From G965216695 sp965216695 (lineage in GTDB: Bacteria; Pseudomonadota; Gammaproteobacteria; Pseudomonadales; Azotimanducaceae): a stretch of 64,000 nucleotides of DNA. Below the pieces are notes generated by a model. The model saw nothing but the letters and a program-made list of their open reading frames with translations. It searched no databases and was not told the origin of the DNA. Shown here in pieces: positions 32,966 through 44,244 of the stretch (its first letter is position 1; each line of letters opens with the position of its first letter). Where the stretch lies: contig OZ244212.1 in assembly GCA_965216695.1 (NCBI GenBank), forward strand, positions 3,224,001 through 3,288,000. The letters are read 5' to 3'. A program made the translations under genes and the position numbers.

Positions 32966-33604
32966 GTGAAAACAACCATTCTGTGGGACCACGACGGCGT
33001 GCTCGTGGACACGGAACCCCTCTACTACGAAGCTACGCGCCGCATGATCGCGGAGCTTGGCATCGATCTGCCACTGCCCGCGTATCTGCGCAACATGGCG
33101 AGTGGCCTTTCGTCCTGGGAGCTTGCCCAACGCAATGGCCACAGCGCGGAACGTGTATCGGCATGTCGTGCCGAGCGGGATGCGTTGTATCAGCGCTTAC
33201 TGGTGACCCGCGATATCGCGATTGCTGGTGTGGAGGCGACGCTCGAGGCGCTGGCGCAAACGTATCGCATGGCCATCGTTACCACGGCTAAGCGGGCGGA
33301 CTTCGAGTTGATCCACCAGGACGCGAAGCTCACGCGCTTCATGCGCTTTGTGCTCGCCAATGGCGATTACGCGCGATCCAAACCCCATCCGGACCCCTAC
33401 CTCGCGGCGCTCGACCGCTTCGGCGCGAGCGCGGCCGAAACGATTGTCGTCGAAGATTCCGAGCGTGGGTTGCGCGCCGCGGTGGCCGCCGGGATCGACT
33501 GCGTGGTGGTGCGCAACGCGTTCGTGCAGGGGCAGGATCTATCTGCGGCCACGTATCGTATTGATCGGATCGATGAGTTACCGGCGTTGCTTTGTGGGTT
33601 GTAG
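32966..33604 (+). CDS. HAD-superfamily phosphatase (beta-phosphoglucomutase-like)
   Basis: 212 residues. Motif I is WDHDGVLVDTEP (nucleophile and acid/base Asp), motif II is in AIVTTAKRADF, Lys in SKPHPDPY is motif III, and VVEDSERGLRAAVAAG is motif IV. The cap domain lies between motifs I and II. The GTG at 32966 is preferred because GGAG sits five bases upstream; an ATG at 32942 would add eight residues. The substrate is unknown. Confidence 0.87.
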   Translation: MKTTILWDHDGVLVDTEPLYYEATRRMIAELGIDLPLPAYLRNMASGLSSWELAQRNGHSAERVSACRAERDALYQRLLVTRDIAIAGVEATLEALAQTYRMAIVTTAKRADFELIHQDAKLTRFMRFVLANGDYARSKPHPDPYLAALDRFGASAAETIVVEDSERGLRAAVAAGIDCVVVRNAFVQGQDLSAATYRIDRIDELPALLCGL

Positions 33605-33610
33605 GCTGCG

Positions 33611-34003
33611 TTAGGGAATCCGGACCGCATCCTCGGGTACGCTCACCCACGGGTGCTTGCGCGCTTCGTAGACGGAGAAGCCGGGTGCGGGAAGCTCGGG
33701 GTCCGCAAAGAGTCCGAGTGGCACGGCGACGATGTTGGGATCGGCATGAATCTGGTAGCAGATCACCGTGGCGCAGGTGGGACAGAATTGAAAGTGTGCA
33801 CGTCCGCCGCTGTCGGCGACGCGCGTGTAGGTCGTTGTATTCCCCTCAACCTCAACGTCGGAAGCACTAAAACGAATCTGTGCGGCGAAGGCGCTTCCCG
33901 AGCGTTTCTGACACGCCGTGCAGTGACACATGGAGATGCGGGCCGGCTCGCCGTCAATTCGTACCGTCACCCGGCCACAGGTACAGTCCAGCGTCCGCTT
34001 CAT
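33611..34003 (-). CDS. Second GFA-family zinc protein
   Basis: 130 residues, with zinc ligands in CTCGRV, CHCTACQK and FCPTCATVIC. The ATG at 34003 is chosen because GGAGG lies five bases upstream; a GTG at 34015 lies earlier. It is only distantly similar to the copy at 30077, so this is not a recent duplication. It lies downstream of uvrA on the same strand, with 30 bp between. Confidence 0.87.
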   Translation of the reverse strand: MKRTLDCTCGRVTVRIDGEPARISMCHCTACQKRSGSAFAAQIRFSASDVEVEGNTTTYTRVADSGGRAHFQFCPTCATVICYQIHADPNIVAVPLGLFADPELPAPGFSVYEARKHPWVSVPEDAVRIP

Positions 34004-34033
34004 CGTCGCCTCCACGCAGCAGGTTTCCTCCGC

Positions 34034-36871
<2,838 letters not shown>

Positions 36872-37090
36872 GGCTGCCCCAGCCGCCAAACCCTACAAAT
36901 TAAACCGAGCGCCAATGCGGAGCAAGCACAGGGTGGCATGGCGCGTGAAACTGCTGACACCGTGATGGCTGCAAGTGCGCCGGGGCGCGGGCCTACGGCT
37001 CGCGCGTTCAGTCCGCGACTGCATCCGGCCGGGCGGATGCGCTAGACTGCGCTCCGACTGGGACACATTGGCGTATAAAGAGGTAGGCAC

Positions 37091-37534
37091 ATGGCGCGGG
37101 GGATCAACAAAGTCATACTCATCGGCAATCTGGGACGCGATCCGGAAACCCGGTACGCCCAGGGCGGCACGCCGGTCACCAATTTCAGTGTGGCTACCAC
37201 GGAGTCGTGGCGGGACCGCAACAGCGGCGATCAGCAGGAGCGTACCGAATGGCACAACATCGTGTGTTTCGCGCGCCTGGCCGAGATTGCGGGCGAATAC
37301 CTGAAGAAGGGCAGCAAGGTCTATATCGAGGGCAGCCTGCGCACCAGCTCCTGGGAACAGGAAGGTCAGAAACGTTACCGCACTGAAGTCATAGCGCGGG
37401 ACATGCAGATGCTCGACAGCCGCGGCGCCAGCTCGGGGCCGCCCACAGGGTTCGAGTCGGGCCGGCCCGTAGCCGTGCCGGACAACGCGCCGACGCTGTC
37501 CGACGACGACTTCGACGACGACATCCCGTTCTGA
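37091..37534 (+). CDS. ssb: Single-stranded DNA-binding protein
   Basis: 147 residues. The OB-fold begins MARGINKVILIGNLGRDPETR, continues with TEWHNIVCFARLAEIAGEYL, and the acidic C-terminal tip DDDFDDDIPF, which docks repair and replication enzymes, is intact. An AAGAGG ribosome site precedes the ATG. TATAAA lies only 12 bp upstream of the start, too close to be a normal -10. Confidence 0.97.
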   Translation: MARGINKVILIGNLGRDPETRYAQGGTPVTNFSVATTESWRDRNSGDQQERTEWHNIVCFARLAEIAGEYLKKGSKVYIEGSLRTSSWEQEGQKRYRTEVIARDMQMLDSRGASSGPPTGFESGRPVAVPDNAPTLSDDDFDDDIPF

Positions 37535-37565
37535 TTCGCGCGTCGCACGGCGCGAAGTAGTCATC

Positions 37566-38174
37566 ATGGCAGAGTCGCATCGCATCACCATGCCGCTGTT
37601 TCCGTTGCGCGCGGTGCTGTTCCCCGGCGGGCGCCTGCCGCTGTCCGTGTTCGAACCGCGCTACCTGGACATGGTGAAGTCGTGCTTACGCGAAGAGTCC
37701 GGATTCGGCGTGGTCCTGATCCGCGCGGGCAAGGACACGGTCATCGGCGATGGTGCGGAGCAGCCCGAGTTCTTCTCCATCGGTACCGAAGCACGCATCA
37801 TCGACTTCAATCAGCTCGAAAACGGCACGCTGGGTATTGTTGCGGCCGGACAGCGGAAGATTCGGGTGCGCGATTTTCGCGAACAGCCGGACCGGCTGCT
37901 GATAGGCGAGGTGGATGTGCTTCCGGAGGAGCCTGCGGGTCCGGTCGCGGAGGAGCACACGGAACTGATCGGCATTCTCAGTGAGCTGCTTGAGCATCCG
38001 ATGGTGAAGAAGCTCAAATTTGCCGTCGACTACGACGACGCGCGCTCGGTCAGCTGGCGGCTCGCGGACCTGTTGCCGGTAGAGCCCGAAATCAAACAGA
38101 GCCTGCTGCAGTTGCAGTGGCCGAGGGAGCGGTTGACCGAGCTCTCACGGCTGGTGACGAAGCTGCGCGGTTAA
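37566..38174 (+). CDS. Lon N-terminal (LAN) domain protein
   Basis: 202 residues consisting of the Lon substrate-binding domain alone: MPLFPLRAVLFPGGRLPLSVFEPRYLDMV, then GFGVVLI and the LEHPMVKKLKF helix region. There is no ATPase or protease domain, so it is not a Lon protease but a stand-alone LON-domain protein, a family of uncertain role. It starts 31 bp after ssb and may be co-transcribed. Confidence 0.88.
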   Translation: MAESHRITMPLFPLRAVLFPGGRLPLSVFEPRYLDMVKSCLREESGFGVVLIRAGKDTVIGDGAEQPEFFSIGTEARIIDFNQLENGTLGIVAAGQRKIRVRDFREQPDRLLIGEVDVLPEEPAGPVAEEHTELIGILSELLEHPMVKKLKFAVDYDDARSVSWRLADLLPVEPEIKQSLLQLQWPRERLTELSRLVTKLRG

Positions 38175-38258
38175 CCGCGGCGCCCGTGCCCGCCACCGCG
38201 CGCGCGGGAAACGCGAGCCATGTCTGTATGGCCCATCCTGATGTCCTATCTGATGGCC

Positions 38259-38264
38259 TATAAT
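38259..38264 (+). promoter_or_regulatory. Possible -10 element upstream of proA
   Basis: A perfect TATAAT lies 38 bases before the proA GTG, but no good -35 is present at the right distance. Low confidence. Confidence 0.3.
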
Positions 38265-38302
38265 GGTGAGCACGTAACGCCATCATCTACGAGCAGGTTA
38301 TC

Positions 38303-39688
38303 GTGAACACGCGCGCATCCAACGAACTCGCCGACCAGGCTTCCGGTGGCATTGCGGCAGCATCGGCTGCCTCGCCCCACAACGTGCCCCAGAATGCGCC
38401 CCACACTACCGGCCCGCAGACACCGGCAGACGATTTAACTCAAAAGATGCAGGATGTCGGGCGGCGTGCGCGGGCGGCATCGCGGCGGCTCGCAGGCATT
38501 GCTACGGGCGAAAAATCCCGGGCGCTGCAGAGCCTGGCGCGCCACCTGGAATCGGCGCGCGAGCGCTTGAAGGACGCCAACCGCCTGGACCTGGACGATG
38601 CCCGCCGAAGCGGGCTGGACGAACCGCTGGTGGCCCGGCTGGTGCTGGACGATGACGCAATCGACCGCATGATCGACGGTGTGACCCAGGTGGATGGCCT
38701 GCCCGATCCGGTTGGCGAGATTACGGACATGGCGTACCGGCCTGCCGGGTATCAGGTGGGACGAATGCGGGTACCGCTCGGCGTGATCGGCATAATCTAC
38801 GAGTCGCGCCCCAACGTCACCGTGGACGCGGCCGCGCTCTGCCTGAAAAGTGGCAATGCGTGCATTCTGCGCGGCGGGTCTGAGGCTATTCGATCCAACG
38901 TCGCCATTGCCGAGTGTGTACGCGATGCGCTTGCGGAAACCGAGGTTCCGGTCGACGCGGTACAGCTGATCGACACCACGGACCGTGCGGCGGTCGGCGA
39001 GCTGCTCAAGCTCGACGAGTTTGTAGACGTGATCGTGCCGCGCGGCGGCAAAGGGCTGATCGAACGCATCATGCGTGAGTCTCGCATACCCATCATCAAA
39101 CACCTCGATGGGGTGTGCCACGTGTATATCGACGATTCCGCAGACACCGACGTAGCCGTCGACGTCGCTGTCAACTCCAAAACCGAGAAATACGCGGTGT
39201 GCAACGCCATCGAAACGTTGCTGATTGCGGATGGGATCGCAGACGCGGTGTTGCCTCGCCTGGCCGCGCAGTTTGCAGACGCCGGTGTAGAGTTGCGCGG
39301 GTGCGAGCGCGTTAAGGCGCGCCTGCCGCACGTGACCACGGCCGCGGAGAGCGATTGGGCGGAGGAATATCTGGGCCCGATTCTGGCGGTGCGTATTGTG
39401 GATGGACTCGATGCCGCCATCGACCACATCAATACCTACGGGTCGCAGCATACGGACACGATTGTGGCCAACGACTATTCGCGCGCGCGACGATTTCTCG
39501 CGGAAGTGGATTCGGCCTCGGTGATGGTTAACGTGTCGACCCAGTTCGCCGACGGATTCGAGTACGGGTTGGGCGCCGAGGTGGGTATCTCCACAGACAA
39601 GCTGCACGCACGCGGCCCGGTCGGGCTCGAAGGGCTCACCACGCAGAAGTTCGTGGTACTTGGCTCGGGCCAGATTCGTCACCGTTGA
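38303..39688 (+). CDS. proA: Glutamate-5-semialdehyde dehydrogenase (gamma-glutamyl phosphate reductase)
   Basis: Second step of proline synthesis: NADPH reduction of gamma-glutamyl phosphate. The catalytic Cys is in YAVCNAIETLL, and the NADP region PLGVIGIIYESRPNVTVDAAALC is intact. From GTG 38303 the protein has 461 residues, about 45 more than E. coli, because of an Ala/Pro/Asn-rich N-terminal extension. An ATG at 38447 would give the usual length but has no ribosome site. The stop overlaps the nadD start. proB is not in the window. Confidence 0.95.
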   Translation: MNTRASNELADQASGGIAAASAASPHNVPQNAPHTTGPQTPADDLTQKMQDVGRRARAASRRLAGIATGEKSRALQSLARHLESARERLKDANRLDLDDARRSGLDEPLVARLVLDDDAIDRMIDGVTQVDGLPDPVGEITDMAYRPAGYQVGRMRVPLGVIGIIYESRPNVTVDAAALCLKSGNACILRGGSEAIRSNVAIAECVRDALAETEVPVDAVQLIDTTDRAAVGELLKLDEFVDVIVPRGGKGLIERIMRESRIPIIKHLDGVCHVYIDDSADTDVAVDVAVNSKTEKYAVCNAIETLLIADGIADAVLPRLAAQFADAGVELRGCERVKARLPHVTTAAESDWAEEYLGPILAVRIVDGLDAAIDHINTYGSQHTDTIVANDYSRARRFLAEVDSASVMVNVSTQFADGFEYGLGAEVGISTDKLHARGPVGLEGLTTQKFVVLGSGQIRHR

Positions 39689-40338
39689 TCGGGCTCTACG
39701 GAGGTACGTTCGACCCGGTTCACGTCGGCCACATGCAGGTGGCGCAGACCGTCTGCGACGCGCTGCCGCTACGGCAACTGCACATGGTGCTGTCTGCCCG
39801 GCCCAGTCATCGAGGCGTTCCGGGTGCGGCGATCATGCATCGCTGGTGCATGCTGCACATTGCGTGCGCGGCGGATGGCCGGTTGTGCCCCGACGACCGC
39901 GAAGCCGTGCAGAACACCCCGTCGTATACGGTGCACACGTTGCAGAACGTGCGCGCCCAACACGGCCGGAGTCCAGTCTACTTTGTGATTGGCAGCGATT
40001 CGCTTCAACAGCTTCGCACGTGGCGCGACTGGCGCAGCCTTTTGGAGCTGGCGCACCTGGTGGTGCTGCGGCGCCCGGGTTTCGACGCCGACGAATTGCC
40101 GGGCGAGTACGGGGACTACGTCCGGGCGCGGCGCGTCGCGGAGGCGTCGCAGGCCCCGGCCGGCACCATTCTGGTGCTCGATGCGGTTATGCCGGATGTG
40201 TCGGCGACGGCGATCCGGACCGCGGTGGCGGCCGGCAACGTGCCCGACACGCTGCTGCCGTCGGGCGTTGCGGACTATATAATGACGCATCGTCTCTATC
40301 ACAATTCTCAGGATTCACACACGCAACAGGTCAGGTAG
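39685..40338 (+). CDS. nadD: Nicotinate-nucleotide adenylyltransferase
   Basis: 217 residues. It adenylylates nicotinate mononucleotide in NAD synthesis. The nucleotidyltransferase loop GGTFDPVHVGHM (HxGH) and the C-terminal VSATAIRTAV (S-x-T-x-I-R) are present. It starts at TTG inside the last bases of proA (TTGA overlap), so it is coupled to proA. The proA-nadD-rsfS-rlmH order is common in gammaproteobacteria. Confidence 0.95.
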   Translation: MIGLYGGTFDPVHVGHMQVAQTVCDALPLRQLHMVLSARPSHRGVPGAAIMHRWCMLHIACAADGRLCPDDREAVQNTPSYTVHTLQNVRAQHGRSPVYFVIGSDSLQQLRTWRDWRSLLELAHLVVLRRPGFDADELPGEYGDYVRARRVAEASQAPAGTILVLDAVMPDVSATAIRTAVAAGNVPDTLLPSGVADYIMTHRLYHNSQDSHTQQVR

Positions 40339-40339
40339 T

Positions 40340-40705
40340 TTGACTGAAAAGCCCGAGCTGAGCGGCGAAGGGTTGGCGAACGCGGTAATCGACGTGCTCG
40401 ACGAGCGCAAAGGCCGCAACATCCGCTGTCTCGACGTTACACCTCTCACAGACATCACAGATTTCATGGTCATCGTCAGCGGCACGTCCAACCGGCACGT
40501 GCGGGCGTTGGTTGAGTTTCTGCTCACCCACGCGAAAGACCGCGGCGTACCGGTTCTAGGCGTTGAGGGCCGGGAGACGCACGAGTGGGTGCTGATCGAC
40601 CTCGGCGATGTGATCGTGCACGCGATGCAGGACGAAGCCCGCGCGTTCTACGATCTGGAACGCCTTTGGAGCGACGCACCGCACGGGAGCGAATCCCGCG
40701 TGTGA
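40340..40705 (+). CDS. rsfS: Ribosomal silencing factor RsfS
   Basis: 121 residues of the DUF143 family, which binds L14 and blocks subunit joining in stationary phase. The motifs CLDVTPLTDITDFMVIVSGTSNRHVRAL and GVEGRETHEWVLIDLGDVIVH are diagnostic. It starts at TTG one base after the nadD stop, with a weak AGGT ribosome site. The stop overlaps the rlmH GTG. Confidence 0.95.
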   Translation: MTEKPELSGEGLANAVIDVLDERKGRNIRCLDVTPLTDITDFMVIVSGTSNRHVRALVEFLLTHAKDRGVPVLGVEGRETHEWVLIDLGDVIVHAMQDEARAFYDLERLWSDAPHGSESRV

Positions 40706-41169
40706 AGCTGCAACTGGTTGCGGTTGGCCGGGGCCAGCCCGCCTGGGTTCGCGATGGCACCGAGACCTACCTCCGGCGATTGCCGGGGCGGTGGGATGCG
40801 CGCGTTGTGGAGGTGGCTGCCGAATCGCGTGCAAATGTGAAAGGCCGCACAGCGGTAGGGCGCGAGGCTGAACGACTATTGAATGCGGTCCGCCCGGGGG
40901 ATCGTGTTGTGGCGCTCGACGAACGCGGCGCCACCTGGTCCACGCGGGAGTTCGCGCAGCGTTTCGACGCCTGGCAGCACGAATCGAGCGGCGTGTCTTT
41001 CCTGGTCGGCGGTGCGGACGGATTGGATCAGCGGTGCCTGGACGCTGCGGAAACGGTACTGTCGCTTTCGCGCCTGACGCTGCCGCACGGGCTCGTGCGC
41101 GTGGTCTGGGCCGAGCAGGTGTACCGGGCGCACACGGTTCTGACCGGGCACCCCTACCACAGAGATTAG
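40702..41169 (+). CDS. rlmH: 23S rRNA (pseudouridine1915-N3)-methyltransferase
   Basis: 155 residues of a SPOUT methyltransferase. The knotted C-terminal half shows VSFLVGGADGLDQRCLDAA and the S-adenosylmethionine-binding end LPHGLVRVVWAEQVYRAHTVLTGHPYHRD. It starts at GTG overlapping the rsfS stop. PBP2 follows after 18 bp. Confidence 0.95.
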   Translation: MKLQLVAVGRGQPAWVRDGTETYLRRLPGRWDARVVEVAAESRANVKGRTAVGREAERLLNAVRPGDRVVALDERGATWSTREFAQRFDAWQHESSGVSFLVGGADGLDQRCLDAAETVLSLSRLTLPHGLVRVVWAEQVYRAHTVLTGHPYHRD

Positions 41170-41187
41170 TGGGAACAGACCCAGCCG

Positions 41188-43065
41188 ATGTACTCTATTA
41201 AGGATCAAATACGGGAACGGCGAATCTTCGCGACGCGGGCGGTCGCGATCTTCTTCGTGCTGCTCTCGCTGATCGGCCTGCTCGTGGTTCGACTCGTGCA
41301 GCTGCAGGTGTGGGAACACGACACCTACCGCACCCGCTCGGAAGAAAACCGGATTCAGGTGCAGCCGCTGGCGCCGCCGCGAGGCCGTATCTACGACCGC
41401 AACGGTGTGTTGCTGGCCGAGAACCGGCCGATCTATTCGCTCGCGCTGGTGCGCGAGCGGGTCCCCGATTTCGACGCGCTGGTTGCAGACCTCGCACCGC
41501 TGGTGGAACTCACCGAAGCCGACCTGGAAGGGTACGCAGAGCGCAACAAGCGTCGGCGGCGGCCATTCGAACCGGTCGCGTTGAAGATGCAGCTCAGTGA
41601 CGATGAGATCGCGAGCCTGGCGGTCAATCGTCACCGGCTGATCGGCGTGGAGATCACAACCGAACTGGTGCGGCACTATCCGATGGGCGAGCTGATTGCG
41701 CACGCGGTAGGGTCTGTGCGCCGGATGGACGAACAGGACCTGCGGAACGTCGATCCGGTGCGCTACAGCGCAACGACGTTCATCGGGAAACGCGGCGTGG
41801 AGCGGTACTACGAACGTATTCTGCACGGCGAGGTCGGATATCAGCATGTGGAAACCGACGCGCACGGGCGCATCCGGCAGGTGCTCAGCATCCAACCGCC
41901 GGTGGCGGGGCAGAATATTACGCTGCAGTTGGACCACCGCCTGCAGATTGCCGCATCGGCCGCGCTCGGCGAACGCCGCGGCGCCATCGTTGCCCTCGAT
42001 CCGAACTCCGGCGGTGTGCTCGCGCTCGTCAGTCAGCCGTCCTACGACCCCAATCTGTTTGTTACCGGCATGACCGACGACGAGTTCCGAATGATCGCGA
42101 ACCAGCGCGACACGCCGCTGTTCAATCGAGCGATCAACGGCACCTACGCACCGGGTTCGACGTTCAAGCCCATCGTCGGGCTCGCCGCGCTCGCCAACGG
42201 CGCGGTGGACTGGGAGGAAACCATTCTGGATCAGGGCTGGTTCAAGCTCAAAAACCAGGACCGGATATACCGGGACTGGAGCTGGACGCGGAACAACGCC
42301 GGCGGGCAGGGCAAGGTGAACATGCGCCGGGCCATCTACCGCTCGTCCAACGTGTTTTTCTACGACATGGCGACGCGCCTCAACATTGACGACCTGTCGG
42401 CGTTCGCGCGTCAGTTCGGAGTCGGCCAGGTCACCTCTGTGGACATCCCGGGCGCAAGTCGCGGTCTGATGCCGGATCGCATCTGGAAACAGGGGGCGAA
42501 AGGCACGGTCTGGTACCCCGGCGACAGTGTGAATATAGGCATTGGGCAGGGCGACGTGCTGGTTACGCCGCTGCAACTTGCCACCGTTTCCTGCATCTTC
42601 GCTAACCGAGGCCACTGTCCCCGGCCGCACATGCTGCTGTCCAGCGATACCGAGTTGGAAGACTTCCGCTCACCGGCGCCGCTGCCGGCCGTTGCCGGAC
42701 CGAGCGCCGAAGACTGGGAGCAGATGGTGGACTCGATGGAAGACGTAGTACACCGGGGCAACAAGGGATTCAGGCAGAACGGCACGGCGTGGGCGTACAT
42801 CGGGCGCGACATTCCGTACCGCATGGCAGGCAAGTCCGGCACCGCGCAGGTTGTCGAGATTAAACAGGGCGAGGAGTACGACGAAGAGGAACTGGACGAG
42901 TACAACCGCAAGCACGCGTGGTTCATCGCGTTTGCACCGGCGGATGAACCGCAGATTGCGCTTGCGGTGCTCGTGGAGAACGGCGGCGGTGGCAGCTCCG
43001 TCGCGGGTCCGGTGGCCCGGCAGGTGCTCGACGCGTACCTGTTACCGCAGCTCGCGCAGCGATGA
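41188..43065 (+). CDS. mrdA: Penicillin-binding protein 2 (elongasome transpeptidase)
   Basis: 625 residues of a class B PBP that cross-links peptidoglycan during rod elongation. One membrane helix near residues 20-40 is followed by the pedestal and the transpeptidase domain. The catalytic Ser324 is in GSTFKPIVG, with the second motif SSN in YRSSNVFFYD and the third KSGT at Lys549. Its stop overlaps rodA by four bases, so the two elongasome partners are co-translated. Confidence 0.96.
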   Translation: MYSIKDQIRERRIFATRAVAIFFVLLSLIGLLVVRLVQLQVWEHDTYRTRSEENRIQVQPLAPPRGRIYDRNGVLLAENRPIYSLALVRERVPDFDALVADLAPLVELTEADLEGYAERNKRRRRPFEPVALKMQLSDDEIASLAVNRHRLIGVEITTELVRHYPMGELIAHAVGSVRRMDEQDLRNVDPVRYSATTFIGKRGVERYYERILHGEVGYQHVETDAHGRIRQVLSIQPPVAGQNITLQLDHRLQIAASAALGERRGAIVALDPNSGGVLALVSQPSYDPNLFVTGMTDDEFRMIANQRDTPLFNRAINGTYAPGSTFKPIVGLAALANGAVDWEETILDQGWFKLKNQDRIYRDWSWTRNNAGGQGKVNMRRAIYRSSNVFFYDMATRLNIDDLSAFARQFGVGQVTSVDIPGASRGLMPDRIWKQGAKGTVWYPGDSVNIGIGQGDVLVTPLQLATVSCIFANRGHCPRPHMLLSSDTELEDFRSPAPLPAVAGPSAEDWEQMVDSMEDVVHRGNKGFRQNGTAWAYIGRDIPYRMAGKSGTAQVVEIKQGEEYDEEELDEYNRKHAWFIAFAPADEPQIALAVLVENGGGGSSVAGPVARQVLDAYLLPQLAQR

Positions 43066-44192
43066 GCAATCAGGACTTCATCCGCCAGCTGCCGACGTAC
43101 GGCGCCAATCCTGCGTCGATTCGCCTGTACCGGATTCATCTGGACCCGCTGCTGTTTCTGCTGCTCATTACCGTACTCGTTTATGGTCTGGTGGTGTTGT
43201 TCAGCGCGGTGGACGGCGACCGCGACGTGTTCCGGTCGCAGACGATCCGGATTGGCCTTGCGTTCGCGGTTATGGTGGTGGTTGCGCAGATTCATCCGCG
43301 CGTGATGTTGCGCTGGGCGCCGGTCCTCTACGGCGTGGGCGTGGCGCTGCTGGTCTGCGTGCTGCTGTTCGGCGTGTCCGTAAAGGGCTCGCAACGCTGG
43401 CTGCAGATTCCGGGCGTGGTGCGCTTTCAACCGTCGGAGCTGATGAAGCTGGCGGTGCCGATGATGGTGGCCTGGTACCTGCACGAAAAGCCGCTGCCGC
43501 CGGGTTTGCGCGACATTGGCGTTGCGCTCGCAATTATCGCGGTACCGGTGGGTTTCATTGTGGTGCAGCCGGACCTCGGCACCGGCATTCTGATCGGCGC
43601 GGCCGGCGCCGCGGTGGTTGTGCTGAGCGGCATCTACTGGCGCTGGCTGTTTCTAGCAGCAGCGGCGCTCGCGGCTGCAGCGCCGGCGCTCTGGTACGTG
43701 CTGAAGGACTATCAGCGCCGGCGGATCATGACGCTGTTCGACCCGGAGAGCGATCCGTTGGGTGCCGGTTGGAACATCATGCAGTCCACCACCGCCATCG
43801 GCAGCGGCGGGGTATACGGCAAAGGGCTTTTCGGAGGTACGCAAAGCCGACTGGATTTTCTGCCGGAAAGCCGCACGGACTTTATTCTTGCGGTGATCGG
43901 CGAAGAGCTGGGCTTAATCGGCGTTTGCGGATTGCTCGCGTTGTACGTCTTTGTGATTGCGCGCGGACTGATCATTGCGGCGCAGGCAACCAATACGTTC
44001 GAACGTCTGTTGTGCGGCGGCTTGACGTTAACCTTTTTCGTTTACGTTTTCGTGAATGTCGGTATGGTGTGCGGTTTGTTGCCGGTGGTGGGTGTGCCCT
44101 TGCCTCTGGTGAGTTTCGGTGGTACATCCGTGCTCACGCTGATGGCGGGCTTCGGCATCATCATGTCCATCCGCACGCACAAGGCGTGGTAG
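43062..44192 (+). CDS. mrdB: Rod-shape SEDS glycosyltransferase RodA
   Basis: 376 residues of the SEDS family, which polymerises lipid II together with PBP2. Ten or so membrane segments are visible. The conserved loop FLPESRTDFILAVIGEELG holds the catalytic Asp region, and the C-terminal PLVSFGGTSVLTLMAGFG is diagnostic. It starts inside the mrdA stop. The next gene, a transglycosylase, follows after about 50 bp. Confidence 0.96.
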   Translation: MSNQDFIRQLPTYGANPASIRLYRIHLDPLLFLLLITVLVYGLVVLFSAVDGDRDVFRSQTIRIGLAFAVMVVVAQIHPRVMLRWAPVLYGVGVALLVCVLLFGVSVKGSQRWLQIPGVVRFQPSELMKLAVPMMVAWYLHEKPLPPGLRDIGVALAIIAVPVGFIVVQPDLGTGILIGAAGAAVVVLSGIYWRWLFLAAAALAAAAPALWYVLKDYQRRRIMTLFDPESDPLGAGWNIMQSTTAIGSGGVYGKGLFGGTQSRLDFLPESRTDFILAVIGEELGLIGVCGLLALYVFVIARGLIIAAQATNTFERLLCGGLTLTFFVYVFVNVGMVCGLLPVVGVPLPLVSFGGTSVLTLMAGFGIIMSIRTHKAW

Positions 44193-44244
44193 GACCGCAC
44201 CGGTGAATGGAAGCCCCGTTAGCGCGGATCGAATGAGGAGTTGG

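Noticed and set aside
37074..37079. TATAAA as -10 for ssb
   Set aside because: Only 12 bp from the start codon and no suitable -35.
36872..37090. LexA (SOS) box between uvrA and ssb
   Set aside because: No CTGT-N8-ACAG-like sequence could be found in the spacer.
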